NCBI RefSeq assembly: GCF_006716645.1
Contig: NZ_VFPL01000001.1
Span: forward strand, 4,836,001 to 4,900,000
Reading direction: 5' to 3'
Source of the DNA: Arcticibacter tournemirensis
Lineage (GTDB): Bacteria > Bacteroidota > Bacteroidia > Sphingobacteriales > Sphingobacteriaceae
DNA: 64,000 bases
Below the pieces are notes generated by a model. The model was given only the letters and a program-made list of their open reading frames with translations. It was not told the origin of the DNA and did no database searches. The position numbers and the translations under genes are program-made. Shown here piece by piece: positions 49,575-58,848 of the stretch. Each line of letters begins with the position of its first letter. Positions within the stretch are counted from its first letter, which is position 1.

Positions 49575-49941
49575 TGGTGGCGCACAGGAGGCAGGCTGAT
49601 GGCAGGCTTGCGGCCCAATTGGTCGTCATTTCATCGACTCGCTATGCTGCTTTCATCGACTTTTTATCGACAAAGACTCGAACAATCCGGCTCAAACTGG
49701 CGTCGCGCCCCGCATCGCTCCGGCCGTCAGTCTGCCAGCAGTCTGCCACAAGACTGCCGCAAAAGCGCCAGTTGCCCCAATGAATTCAGCCGAACTTCTG
49801 ACTATAGCGCGCCGTAAGCGCAATCGCAGAAAGCCTAAGTCTCCTGATCCCAATATTCCGAAGACAGCCCGACAAAGCCTCTATTTACCGGAAGCCTTTT
49901 AAAACGCTAAAGAGATTGCATTTAATAAGGGGTTCTGAATA

Positions 49942-50901
49942 CTAGTCACCCTTTGCCGGCTGATATCCTCCAACTTTACCAAAGTTCCTTTCATGCCTGA
50001 TGCCATCGTCGGTTCCAAAGGGATGGCCGCCGAAACCATTTCGCATCATTGCTATTGCTTTAGACGAGAGGTTATCGCTATCCCTTGAAGCAATCAGTTG
50101 CATTACCGACGAGGCTATCACCGGTACCGAGACGTCCATGTGCATTGCATCCGTAACCAGCCAGTTTACTTCTCCGGTATCCTCCACATAGGATGGTACA
50201 TTAAAGCCCTGCTTTTCGTCGTATATATTTTTCATGAGTTCAATCAACCACGAGCGTACAACCGACCCGTTATTCCAGGTTTTCAATATCCCGCTTACAT
50301 CCAGTTCCTCGCGATATTTACCCAGCAGAGCCATTCCTTCGCCAATAGCTTGAAGCATGCCAAATTCGATACCGTTATGAACCAGCTTTACAAAGTGCCC
50401 CGAGCCGGGAGCGCCTGTGTGAATATATCCCTCTGGTACTGCAAGATCTTTCAGCAGTGGCTCTATCTCTTTCACTGCCTCGGTTTCGCCGCCAATCATG
50501 AAGCAGGCACCGTTCCGCGCGCCGCTTACTCCCCCGCTTGTACCGCAATCAATAAAATAAAGCCCTTTTTTCTTAAGCCTCTCCGCCCTTCTGATACTGT
50601 CCCCCCAATACGAGTTTCCTCCGTCGATAATAATATCCCCAGGATCAAGTAAAGGCGACAGATCGTCAATTAAGTTATCAATGCCAACTCCGGCCGGTAT
50701 ATAAATAAAGATCCTTCTTGGTGTGGGTAACTTATCAACGAGACTGTTAACGCTATGTGCTAAAATCAAATTCTCCTGCTCTATATCTGTAGGAAGGTGC
50801 TTATCGTATCCCACAATTGTATATCCTTTCCCGGCGGCCTGCATGGCCAGATTAGCACCCATTTTTCCTAAACCAATAATACCATATGATTTATTTTCCA
50901 T
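49942..50901 (-). CDS. gnd: 6-phosphogluconate dehydrogenase, decarboxylating (short GndA/YqeC type)
   Basis: 319 residues, the short form of the family. The Rossmann motif is IGLGKMGANLAMQ near residue 9, followed by IIDGGNSYWGDSIRR and DCGTSGGVSGARNGACFMIGG (core GTSGGVSGARNG) with the substrate-binding Lys/His region HFVKLVHNGIEFGMLQ. The C-terminal segment FGGHPFGTD is typical of this type. It oxidises 6-phosphogluconate to ribulose 5-phosphate and CO2, with NAD or NADP. It stands alone on the minus strand. Confidence 0.93.
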   Translation of the reverse strand: MENKSYGIIGLGKMGANLAMQAAGKGYTIVGYDKHLPTDIEQENLILAHSVNSLVDKLPTPRRIFIYIPAGVGIDNLIDDLSPLLDPGDIIIDGGNSYWGDSIRRAERLKKKGLYFIDCGTSGGVSGARNGACFMIGGETEAVKEIEPLLKDLAVPEGYIHTGAPGSGHFVKLVHNGIEFGMLQAIGEGMALLGKYREELDVSGILKTWNNGSVVRSWLIELMKNIYDEKQGFNVPSYVEDTGEVNWLVTDAMHMDVSVPVIASSVMQLIASRDSDNLSSKAIAMMRNGFGGHPFGTDDGIRHERNFGKVGGYQPAKGD

Positions 50902-51103
50902 GTCTGTATATATTGAAAATTTAATTAGCTATAGCAGAAGAGTTTTTTTCTTTAATAGTAAAAGTAATACAATACTAAGGGTTGGATGTTACGCATTCAA
51001 AACAAAAATGTCTTTATAGGGATTAACCCGGATCAAAATCACTCATTTACCTTTAACACAAAACAATCGCTGTTTTCAGGGTGTTGTGCCATAAAAAACA
51101 TAT

Positions 51104-51940
51104 ATGCGCTGGATAGGAAGAAGAAGCAGTGGAAACCTGGAAGACCGCCGTGGCGGAGGAGGGCGTTATGCCCTTGGTGGGGGCGTCGGAATTATTGTAG
51201 TGATCGTAGCCCTGCTCTTAGGGAAGAATCCTCAGGAGCTTATGAATGCCATTCCCGGTCAGGGACAAGAGCAAACAACTACTTCCGGCACCCCGAATGA
51301 TGAGCAGGGAAAGTTTGTAGATGCTGTTCTCGTAGATACAGAAGACGTATGGAATGAGCTTTTCAGTCAGATGGGCTCTCAATACAAAGAGCCTAACCTG
51401 GTGCTTTTCACACAGAGCACTTCTTCGGGATGCGGTTTTGCCGGTGCGGCCACCGGTCCTTTCTATTGTCCCGCCGATGAAAAAGTTTATATCGACCTTT
51501 CTTTTTATGACGACCTGAAGACCCGGTTCAATGCTCCCGGCGATTTCGCTATGGCTTACGTGATTGCCCATGAGGTTGGGCATCATGTTCAGAACTTAAT
51601 GGGCATAACCGATAAGGTAGATCGTATGCAGGGAAATATTTCTGAATCAGAATACAATAAAATGTCGGTTCGGCTTGAACTGCAGGCTGACTTCTTTGCT
51701 GGAGTATGGGCGCATCACGACCAGAAAATGAAAAACATACTCGAGGAGGGTGATATTGAAGAAGCTCTTCAGGCGGCTAATGCGGTAGGCGACGACCGGC
51801 TGCAGAAGCAAAGCAGCGGCACCGTCACGCCCGATGCCTTTACTCACGGAACGTCAGAGCAGCGCATGCGATGGTTTAAGAAAGGATTTGAAACCGGCGA
51901 TATTAAACAGGGCGATACTTTCGCAGCTTCAGCCTTATAG
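51104..51940 (+). CDS. Neutral zinc metallopeptidase (YpfJ/KPN_02809 family)
   Basis: 278 residues. A basic N-terminus (MRWIGRRSSGNLEDRRGG) precedes one membrane helix at about residues 27-42, so the catalytic part faces the periplasm. The zinc motif HEVGHHVQ is in the middle, the third ligand region is LELQADFFAGVW, and GTSEQRMRWFKKGFETGD is the conserved C-terminus. The family is widespread; its substrate is not established as far as I know. It is convergent with the symporter gene. Confidence 0.93.
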   Translation: MRWIGRRSSGNLEDRRGGGGRYALGGGVGIIVVIVALLLGKNPQELMNAIPGQGQEQTTTSGTPNDEQGKFVDAVLVDTEDVWNELFSQMGSQYKEPNLVLFTQSTSSGCGFAGAATGPFYCPADEKVYIDLSFYDDLKTRFNAPGDFAMAYVIAHEVGHHVQNLMGITDKVDRMQGNISESEYNKMSVRLELQADFFAGVWAHHDQKMKNILEEGDIEEALQAANAVGDDRLQKQSSGTVTPDAFTHGTSEQRMRWFKKGFETGDIKQGDTFAASAL

Positions 51941-51951
51941 GATAAGCCGCG

Positions 51952-53193
51952 CTAAATAGGCTCACCCGATACAGTGTCCGTCTTGCTTAGCCAGTTCCTT
52001 CCTTCTGAAAAGCGGCTCACCAACATCCCGGCAACGGTATCTCCTGTAGCGTTCAATAACGTTGCCAGAGGATCTACAAGTGTCCCAATAACCATCGCCG
52101 GAGGTAACGCTTCCGGAGGAAAACCGTAAGCTGATATGAACAGCATTTCCCCTACATAGCCGCCGTTGGGTATACCTCCCTCTACGATACTAACAAGTAC
52201 CGTCATGCCTAAAGCGAGTAAAATCACATCGACACTGTCGAAGCTTTTACCGAACAAGGCAAATACCACTGCCATTTTAATGATTGAAGAGATACTGGAT
52301 CCGTCTTTATGTAGAGTGGCCCCCAGGGGGACAGTAACATTTGCGATGATATCAGGAATACCGATTCGTCTGGCGGCATCAAGATTAGCGGGAATAGTGG
52401 CAATACTGCTGCAGGTGCCCAATGCAGTTGCAGAAGGTATGATATTATTCTTCCAGTACCTCCTTACTCCTTTTACCCCGCCTGCTATGAATGCATATAA
52501 GCTGAAAATAACGACAAAATAAAACAGGCCATACCCATAAAACAAGCCTAAAGAACGGGCATAAGCGCCGAAGAGCTGCGGACCAAAAACACCTACCTGA
52601 TAAGCGAAGTAAGCCCCCAATCCAATGGGCGCAAGTTTCATGATCAGGATGAAAACGTTCTTAAAAACTTCGTTCCCGGCATGAATGAAATCGCGGAATA
52701 CACCATGTTTCTCTCCTGCACGCCGTGTTGCAAAACCTACAAGCACAGAAAAGATGATCATAGCCAGCATGTTCTGCCGCGACAGGAGCTCATAAAACTC
52801 TCCTGTGGTGAATAAGCGGGTCAGCTGTTCGCCTATCGGCTTTTCGCTAAGGCTTTCGGTAAGCCGCAAGGGTGTAAGCTGCTCATGAATTGGGAACAAC
52901 CATACGGCAACGATGGTTAAGAACGCAGAAATCAGCACCGTAGAAAGAAAGACGAGCGACATGATGCCCATGATCCTGCTTAACTTGCCCGAACTCCCTA
53001 GTCCCGCAATTGCCGATGCAATGGCAAAAAACACTAATGGAATAACCGCCGTGAAAAGCAGGTTGAGAAAAATGTCGCCTACCGGCTTCAGAACTTCTAC
53101 TCTCTTACCAAACAGCACTCCGGCTACACTCCCCGCGATAATACCACCTATAAGCCAGATGATGCCCCGGTAGTTCCTCAACCAATTATTCAT
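51952..53193 (-). CDS. Dicarboxylate/amino acid:cation symporter (DAACS family)
   Basis: A 413-residue inner-membrane transporter with eight or more hydrophobic segments and hairpin loops. The family motifs GTCSSIATIPANLDAA (HP1 region) and TVPLGATLHKDGSSISSI (where most members have NMDG) are present, and GGIPNGGYVGEMLF forms HP2. It would bring in C4-dicarboxylates, glutamate or neutral amino acids with Na+ or H+. It is 2 bases after the GH43 gene, so it may be cotranscribed with the sugar cluster. Confidence 0.92.
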   Translation of the reverse strand: MNNWLRNYRGIIWLIGGIIAGSVAGVLFGKRVEVLKPVGDIFLNLLFTAVIPLVFFAIASAIAGLGSSGKLSRIMGIMSLVFLSTVLISAFLTIVAVWLFPIHEQLTPLRLTESLSEKPIGEQLTRLFTTGEFYELLSRQNMLAMIIFSVLVGFATRRAGEKHGVFRDFIHAGNEVFKNVFILIMKLAPIGLGAYFAYQVGVFGPQLFGAYARSLGLFYGYGLFYFVVIFSLYAFIAGGVKGVRRYWKNNIIPSATALGTCSSIATIPANLDAARRIGIPDIIANVTVPLGATLHKDGSSISSIIKMAVVFALFGKSFDSVDVILLALGMTVLVSIVEGGIPNGGYVGEMLFISAYGFPPEALPPAMVIGTLVDPLATLLNATGDTVAGMLVSRFSEGRNWLSKTDTVSGEPI

Positions 53194-53195
53194 AT

Positions 53196-54182
53196 TTATA
53201 GCTTATCGGGCTTTACGCCTTCGAACGTAATCTTTACCGGCTTGATTAGCCCTTCACTGTCAAACTCCATTTTATCAATGCAAACCACGCGGTGATTACC
53301 GTCTGTTTCCCCAAGGGGTCTTCTGTGATAGACGATATACCATGCATCGTCTTTTTTATTATGAACTACAGAATGATGCCCCGCACCTGTTGCAACGGAA
53401 GCATCCTGCTGGAGGATCTTACCGATACGCTCAAATGGGCCCATCGGTGAATCGGCTATTGCATACGCCACTGAATAATCGGGACCAGTCCAGCCGCCTT
53501 CAGACCACATGAAATAATATTTCCCATTACGGATAAACATAAAAGGCCCTTCAACGTAACCTTTTGGTGTAATTTCTTTAAAAACCGATCCGTCTTCAAA
53601 AGGAATAAATCCTGTAAAGTCATCTTTCAGCCGGGCTATATTACAATGTCTCCATCCCCCATAAATGAGGTAGTATTTCCCGTCTTTGTCGTGAAATACA
53701 AACTGATCAATGGGCTGTGCGCCATTGTGAAATTTATCGATCAATGGTTTGCCGAGATAGTCTTTAAACGGGCCCTGCGGCTTATCCGACACTGCTACTC
53801 CGATACCGCCGGATTCATTATCGTTCTGGATATCGTTTGCGCCGAAGAACAGATAGTACTTTTTATCTTTCGAGACGATCGAGGGAGCCCATACCGCCTT
53901 TTTTGCCCATTTTACGTTGGCCGTATCCAGCACCCGTTCATGTTTTTTCCAGTTAACAAGGTCGTTTGATGAAAATGCATCGAAGAAAACCTGTTTTTCA
54001 TATTTTGCAGAATAGGTTGGATATATCCAGTACTGCTTACCAAAAACAGCGCCTTCAGGATCCGCGTACCAACCCGGAAAAATCGGATTGCCGGATGAAG
54101 CTTTCTTGCTTTTCGTCTTCTGACCAAATGAAGCGAGACTTGCGAGCGTTAATAGCAAAAGGAAAAAAGGTGTGATTCTCAT
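53196..54182 (-). CDS. Glycoside hydrolase family 43 protein
   Basis: 328 residues with a signal peptide (MRITPFFLLLLTLASLASFGQ). It has the five-bladed propeller pattern of GH43: NPIFPGWYADPEGAVFG with the catalytic Asp, WAPSIVSKDKKYYLFFGAND (core VWAPSIV), and EGPFMFIRNGKYYFMWSEGG with the acid-base Glu. Substrates of the family are arabinan, xylan or beta-galactan oligosaccharides; the sequence alone does not decide. It is exported and lies within the carbohydrate cluster between the GH16 and symporter genes. Confidence 0.9.
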   Translation of the reverse strand: MRITPFFLLLLTLASLASFGQKTKSKKASSGNPIFPGWYADPEGAVFGKQYWIYPTYSAKYEKQVFFDAFSSNDLVNWKKHERVLDTANVKWAKKAVWAPSIVSKDKKYYLFFGANDIQNDNESGGIGVAVSDKPQGPFKDYLGKPLIDKFHNGAQPIDQFVFHDKDGKYYLIYGGWRHCNIARLKDDFTGFIPFEDGSVFKEITPKGYVEGPFMFIRNGKYYFMWSEGGWTGPDYSVAYAIADSPMGPFERIGKILQQDASVATGAGHHSVVHNKKDDAWYIVYHRRPLGETDGNHRVVCIDKMEFDSEGLIKPVKITFEGVKPDKL

Positions 54183-54233
54183 TGTATAAAACGTTTCAGC
54201 AAGTATACAATAAAATCAATTAAGATAGTATAC

Positions 54234-55043
54234 TTACTGCTTCTGGTATACCCGGATGTAATCTACTACCATAGATTGTGGGAAAACCGAATCATCAACA
54301 CCCTTCAGTCCTCCCCAGCCCCCACCTACGGCGACATTCAACAGAAGATGAAAGCGTTTGTCGAAAGGCCACTCCTCCGGGCCATTACCGGTATTCTTGA
54401 AGGTCAGGTAATGAGTATCATCTACGTAAAAGTCAATTTTGCTGCGGTCCCAAACTATGGTATAATTATGAAATGCAGAATAAGGGTTTAGCACCCGGTA
54501 GCCCCTGGTAGTTTGTGTATGGAGCACATGATTGAATTTTTTAGTATGAGCACTGCCATAGACGCTGTCGGGCACATAACCCACATGCTCCATGATATCA
54601 ATCTCTCCGCTCGCAGGCCAGCCACCATACTTCCAATCAGTAGGTAACATCCAGATCGCAGGCCAGAGACCTCTTCCTGCGGGAAGCATCGCTCGTGCTT
54701 CTATCTTCCCATACAGCCAGTCGCCTTTACCTTTTGATATTATCCGGGCCGAAGTATATTCCGCTTTTCCTTTCTGCTCTTTTCTGGCAGTTATGTGCAG
54801 CTTCCCGTCTCTAACTATGGCATTTGTTGTGTCGGCAGAGCTATAATACTGCATTTCATTGTTACCCCAGCCATGATCGCCCTCTTCAAAGCTCCACTTG
54901 GCAGAATCGGGCAGTCCCTCATATTCGAATTCATCAGACCAAACCAGCCTCCAGTTTTCACTTTTTGGCTTCTCCTTCTTTTGGGCAAAGCCGTTCACTG
55001 AGATGACTAAAAGTAATACGACGACAATCGGGCTTCTTCTCAT
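54234..55043 (-). CDS. Glycoside hydrolase family 16 (laminarinase-like)
   Basis: 269 residues with a signal peptide (MRRSPIVVVLLLVISVNGFAQ). The GH16 jelly roll begins LVWSDEFEYEGLPDSAKW. The catalytic motif EIDIME is at residues 147-152 (E147 nucleophile, D149, E152 acid-base), after GLWPAIWMLP and before HTKKFNH. These features match beta-1,3-glucanases (laminarinase type). It is exported and 51 bases upstream of the GH43 gene. Confidence 0.94.
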   Translation of the reverse strand: MRRSPIVVVLLLVISVNGFAQKKEKPKSENWRLVWSDEFEYEGLPDSAKWSFEEGDHGWGNNEMQYYSSADTTNAIVRDGKLHITARKEQKGKAEYTSARIISKGKGDWLYGKIEARAMLPAGRGLWPAIWMLPTDWKYGGWPASGEIDIMEHVGYVPDSVYGSAHTKKFNHVLHTQTTRGYRVLNPYSAFHNYTIVWDRSKIDFYVDDTHYLTFKNTGNGPEEWPFDKRFHLLLNVAVGGGWGGLKGVDDSVFPQSMVVDYIRVYQKQ

Positions 55044-55108
55044 TTAGCAGAAATTAAACAGGTCTATATAGTTATAGTGCTAAAGATACGACTTCTGCTA
55101 ACGTGTAG

Positions 55109-56167
55109 TTATTTATTTGAAAAGGCCTTTGACTCTTCTGTAGCCTGGCTCTTAGACAAATGTCCGCCGGATTTAATGATGATCCTATAACGAAATGTGA
55201 CAGACTGTCCAGGTGCGAGCCGCATATTCAGAGAGTCCTTGCCATTGCTCATTGCATTCTGGCCCAGGGAATTTATTGCAAACAATCCATAGCCCCTTGC
55301 ATGCCAGTAAGAAGGGAAACCGGGGTTCTTCTGATGGTCGATGATCATCACCGATACCGGCTCTTCTTTTATCCGGCCACTTAGTACCACCCAGCCAGCA
55401 CGGGTTCCCCAAACAGAGTCACCTTCTTTTCCTTCACTACTTAGATAGTGCCCTGTTACGCCTTCATTATTTAATACAGGGACATCGGTTACATTCCCCT
55501 GCGCGTCAGTAAATTTCTCAGGTTTGTCGGATGGATGTTCAAGCTCGCGGGCAATCCTTATAGCTAATAAACCTTCCTTATTATCTTTAAACAATACTGA
55601 TTCTTTCAGGGCCGTTAGGGTAGTGATCCGGTCGATCACCCTGGTAGTGTTGTTACCGCTAAAAACGAACCTTGTATTCTCCTTTAACAAAGCGTTATTT
55701 TTATCCGTCAACCAGTCTGCCGTAATATAAAGTTCACCTTTCTCTTTTCCGTTAACAATCTTGTTGACTTTTTGGTGCCGGATAGTACCAAACGGACCAG
55801 CGTGGCCTCTAACATCATTAGAGTTGTTCCAAAAATCATACCCGTTCACATCCCCGTAATTAAACCAGATCCCCACATGATGAGGATGGTCTATTCGTTC
55901 TCCCGGCCGTGGGTCCATCGGCCAGCCACGCGTTATAATGGTTCCCGTTGAACTTCTAACCGGATACAGAACTGGCTTTTTTAGCACATCGGGATAAATA
56001 TATGAGGTAAAAGGCTTCCCGCCAATGAAGACATCTACGCGCTTGTCCTTTTCACTGGGAACAAGCTTTACCGATTGGGCCTGGCCGGCTTTATCAGTCT
56101 GAGCAGTGGCTTTAAAATAAGTTGTTGCAAGAAGCAACGAAGAAACAATATAACACGTGTACTTCAT
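55109..56167 (-). CDS. PmoA-like (DUF6807) family protein
   Basis: 352 residues with a signal peptide (MKYTCYIVSSLLLATTYFKATAQ). It has the DUF6807/PmoA features PRPGERIDHPHHVGIWFNYGDVNGYDFWNN (core DHPHHVGIWF) and GRIKEEPVSVMIIDHQKNPGFPSYWHARGYGLFAIN (core SYWHARGYG). PmoA was named near methane monooxygenase genes, but these homologues occur in carbohydrate clusters; a beta-sandwich, aldose-epimerase-like or lyase role is plausible. A true Shine-Dalgarno (GGAGGAG) lies upstream, rare here. Confidence 0.85.
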   Translation of the reverse strand: MKYTCYIVSSLLLATTYFKATAQTDKAGQAQSVKLVPSEKDKRVDVFIGGKPFTSYIYPDVLKKPVLYPVRSSTGTIITRGWPMDPRPGERIDHPHHVGIWFNYGDVNGYDFWNNSNDVRGHAGPFGTIRHQKVNKIVNGKEKGELYITADWLTDKNNALLKENTRFVFSGNNTTRVIDRITTLTALKESVLFKDNKEGLLAIRIARELEHPSDKPEKFTDAQGNVTDVPVLNNEGVTGHYLSSEGKEGDSVWGTRAGWVVLSGRIKEEPVSVMIIDHQKNPGFPSYWHARGYGLFAINSLGQNAMSNGKDSLNMRLAPGQSVTFRYRIIIKSGGHLSKSQATEESKAFSNK

Positions 56168-56173
56168 AGTTTA

Positions 56174-56180
56174 CTCCTCC
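56174..56180 (-). promoter_or_regulatory. Shine-Dalgarno-like site of the PmoA gene
   Basis: GGAGGAG on the minus strand, 6 bases before the ATG at 56167. It can pair with the intact 16S 3' end CCTCC. Other starts in the window lack such a site. Confidence 0.7.
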
Positions 56181-56242
56181 AAAATTTATCGTTGGGAATC
56201 GGTTTTGTGTCTGTATATCGGGGTAGCCTTTTATTAATCCCT

Positions 56243-57613
56243 TTACAGTTTCTTAATCTTAATACTTCTGAAGCTTACTTCGTTTCCATGATCCTGAAGA
56301 AGAATATGCCCCTTCTCTGCCTCTCCGAAGTTCTTCCAGTCTTTATATTTGCTAATGGATACAAGGCGGCGGAAGTCGTCCGATCCTCTGGTATATTCGA
56401 TAACCTTAATTCCATTCAGATAATGCTCTACTCTGTTATCCGGATACACCACTACCCTTCCCCTGTTCCACTGCCCTATAGGACGCAGGAACCGGGCCTG
56501 TTTCTCGGCTTTGATCAGATCGTATAAGGAGGCAAGTGTGCGGTTTCCATCACGCCCCAGCTTTGCGTCGGGATGAAGGGCATCGTCGAGTATCTGGTAT
56601 TCGAGCCCGATAGCCGAGCCTGTATTTTTCTCACTCAGGGTTACAAAATATTTCACTCCGCTGTTAGCCCCTGGACTAAGTTTAAATTCGAATGAGAGAT
56701 CAAAAGCACTGAATTGTTCCTTCGTTACGATATCGCCTCCGTTTGCCGACTCTTTGCCCTCTGACGACAAAACGGTCAGGACTCCTTTGTCAACCTTCCA
56801 TCCTTTGTCGGGAAACTTTTCTTTATATGCTCCAGTCCAGGCTGCCGTAGTCTTACCGTCAAACAGCAACGACCAGCCCGTGGTCTTCTCGTAAGGGCTT
56901 AATGAGTTGGGAACCGTATTGACTACATACACACCTGCGGGAAATGCAGTGGCTTTGAGGCCTTTTGTTTTGATGCGGATATTCTTAAAATAAACGTTCT
57001 TACCTGCCTGCGCTTCCTTGTCGATGCCATGTACCTGTAATCCAATAAACCCTTTCTGATCAATTGTGTCTACAACATAAGCTGCAGGAATATTATTGAT
57101 CCAGGTTTTCATTTCGTTACCGATACATTCAATACGGATATGATTATATACGCCCACCTTGAAAGCACCTCGCGCTCCCGGATTCAATGAAAGCGGATAC
57201 AGCCAGTCGCGACGGGCTTCATCGTAAACACCTCCTGTCCAGTCTCGTTCCGAAGGATCAATCTCCATCTGCCTGCCATACACCTTCCCTTTTCCGCCAT
57301 TGCCAGCGGGGTCAAAATGACTACGCGTCTGCACGCCCGAATTGCTTACCGAACTTTCTATCTTAGCATCGAGTTCGAGGATAAAGTCGCCGTACTCCTT
57401 TTCTGTAGTGAGAAAGGTGTTGCCTGAATGCATTACGGTTGTACCTACAATAGCGCCATCTTCTACTTTATATTGTGCCGTTCCGGCCAGTCGCTTCCAG
57501 CCATTCAGCGTTTTTCCATCGAATAAATCAGTCCAGCCCTGTTGGCTTTGTGCCTGGCCGCTTAATGAACAAAATATAAAGGCTGCGCCGGCAAGTAATG
57601 ATTGATATTTCAT
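56243..57613 (-). CDS. Double DUF1080 (3-keto-disaccharide hydrolase family) protein
   Basis: 456 residues with a signal peptide (MKYQSLLAGAAFIFCSLSGQAQ). Two copies of the DUF1080 beta-sandwich lie at about 25-210 (WTDLFDGKTLNGWKRLAG, DFILELDAKI, NGGKGKVYGRQMEID) and about 245-455 (WSLLFDGKTTAAWTG, FDLSFEFKLSPGANSGVKYFV, IGLEYQILDD). Pfam names this family 3-keto-disaccharide hydrolase, after gut Bacteroides enzymes that split sugars oxidised at C3 by Gfo/Idh/MocA partners, which are the next genes here. Confidence 0.92.
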   Translation of the reverse strand: MKYQSLLAGAAFIFCSLSGQAQSQQGWTDLFDGKTLNGWKRLAGTAQYKVEDGAIVGTTVMHSGNTFLTTEKEYGDFILELDAKIESSVSNSGVQTRSHFDPAGNGGKGKVYGRQMEIDPSERDWTGGVYDEARRDWLYPLSLNPGARGAFKVGVYNHIRIECIGNEMKTWINNIPAAYVVDTIDQKGFIGLQVHGIDKEAQAGKNVYFKNIRIKTKGLKATAFPAGVYVVNTVPNSLSPYEKTTGWSLLFDGKTTAAWTGAYKEKFPDKGWKVDKGVLTVLSSEGKESANGGDIVTKEQFSAFDLSFEFKLSPGANSGVKYFVTLSEKNTGSAIGLEYQILDDALHPDAKLGRDGNRTLASLYDLIKAEKQARFLRPIGQWNRGRVVVYPDNRVEHYLNGIKVIEYTRGSDDFRRLVSISKYKDWKNFGEAEKGHILLQDHGNEVSFRSIKIKKL

Positions 57614-57617
57614 GATT

Positions 57618-58829
57618 TTAAGAAAGATTATATAATGGTTTCCATGATTGGATGTTCCTGTTGTACATCGCCTGATTGGCTAAATCAACACAAATGGCTG
57701 TTGTTGCGCCTGTAAGAACGTTTGATGAGGGTTGTTCGTGTTTGTTTATGCATTTGTGAAAATCGTTGAGCGCATACCAGGTGCCATCTTTCGCCGGCTC
57801 TTTCAAAAGCGGTATGCCGCCGTCCTTGCTAAGTGCTATTTTAGTAGCCCCCGTTACGCCATCTACCATCTCAAGTTCCTCCCGCATCTCCTTTTCGGGA
57901 TAGAAGAAGCCTTCATTTACCAGCAGCGAGATCATTCCCTTGCTGCCCTTCAGGCGGAACATATATCCGTCGTGTGCATTCGCACAAGTGGCGCCAAAGT
58001 TACCGATCATGCCGTCTTTCTGGTAGCGCAATATCGCCTGTACGTTATCGAAGGTCTCACGACCATCTTTATAGAAATCAATTCCCCCCGAACCGAGAAC
58101 TTCATCGGGATGCGTTTTAAACACCCAGTTGATAAAGTCGATCTGATGAGACAAAAGCTCGGCTGCAAGTCCGCCTGAATACTCTTTATACATTCTCCAG
58201 TTGATCTGCCTTTCGAGGGAAGGGTTGGGCACCGCTCTTTTCCAGTTCCAGTTTCTATCCCAACGGCAATCTATTTGAGTTACCTTACCCAGGTATCCAT
58301 CTTCAATTATTTGCTTTACCCTGAAATAAAGAGGAGTATACCTGTACTGATGACCTACCTGAAAAACCAGCTTGGGCGACTTTTTAACCAGACTTACCAG
58401 GTCCATGGCCTGAGAAGTGTTATATGTCATTGTCTTTTCCAGATACACGTGTTTTCCGGCCTTCAAGGCATCCTGAGCTATCTGAAAATGCAAATTAAGT
58501 GGAACGGCTATAATAACAGCATGGATGTTTTTATCATCCAGTAGCTTGCGATAATCACTATACGCAGTCGGCTTCCATTGTGCGCCCTCTTTCGCGGCTT
58601 CTTTAAGCCGAAAATCTAACGTATCGCAGATGGCACTTACATTGAACTGTGTATTCAGTTCTTTCATGGTATGCATTATCCCTCTTCCGCGATCGCCGGT
58701 ACCGATAATCCCTACATTTACGATCCCTGCCGCATCATCGTCCAGGGCAAGGGCGGCTGCGATTTGGTTATGAAGCAGGAGCCCGCCGGTCAATACTCCT
58801 GCCTGTTTAATAAAATTTCGTCTGAACAT
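57618..58829 (-). CDS. Gfo/Idh/MocA oxidoreductase, Tat-exported
   Basis: 403 residues. The N-terminus MFRRNFIKQAGVLTGGLLLH has a twin-arginine motif (RRNFIK) and hydrophobic stretch, so it is exported folded with its NAD(P) cofactor. VGIIGTGDRGRGI is the dinucleotide motif and EKTMTYNTSQA contains the catalytic EK. It likely oxidises or reduces a sugar hydroxyl (C3) of a glycoside. It is 19 bases downstream of a second Gfo/Idh/MocA gene and 4 bases upstream of the DUF1080 gene. Confidence 0.92.
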   Translation of the reverse strand: MFRRNFIKQAGVLTGGLLLHNQIAAALALDDDAAGIVNVGIIGTGDRGRGIMHTMKELNTQFNVSAICDTLDFRLKEAAKEGAQWKPTAYSDYRKLLDDKNIHAVIIAVPLNLHFQIAQDALKAGKHVYLEKTMTYNTSQAMDLVSLVKKSPKLVFQVGHQYRYTPLYFRVKQIIEDGYLGKVTQIDCRWDRNWNWKRAVPNPSLERQINWRMYKEYSGGLAAELLSHQIDFINWVFKTHPDEVLGSGGIDFYKDGRETFDNVQAILRYQKDGMIGNFGATCANAHDGYMFRLKGSKGMISLLVNEGFFYPEKEMREELEMVDGVTGATKIALSKDGGIPLLKEPAKDGTWYALNDFHKCINKHEQPSSNVLTGATTAICVDLANQAMYNRNIQSWKPLYNLS

Positions 58830-58848
58830 TTTTATTTAATCGAAGTTC

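Larger units (their letters stand above)
48867..49941. other. rRNA leader and promoter region, then GC-rich gap before gnd
   Basis: 48867-49153 is the 16S leader on the minus strand. Two tandem promoters follow at 49154-49184 and 49312-49342. 49400-49900 is unusually GC-rich, with a 29-base palindrome (49546-49574) and short repeats such as CAGTCTGCCA near 49727-49765 and ATCGACT near 49635-49670. Frames open on the plus strand here resemble no protein. Confidence 0.6.

Noticed and set aside
49048-49817. Overlapping open frames of 80-177 codons on the plus strand upstream of 16S
   Set aside because: They run through the rRNA leader and both rRNA promoters and read as low-complexity Phe/Ser/Pro or Arg-rich sequence without domains.
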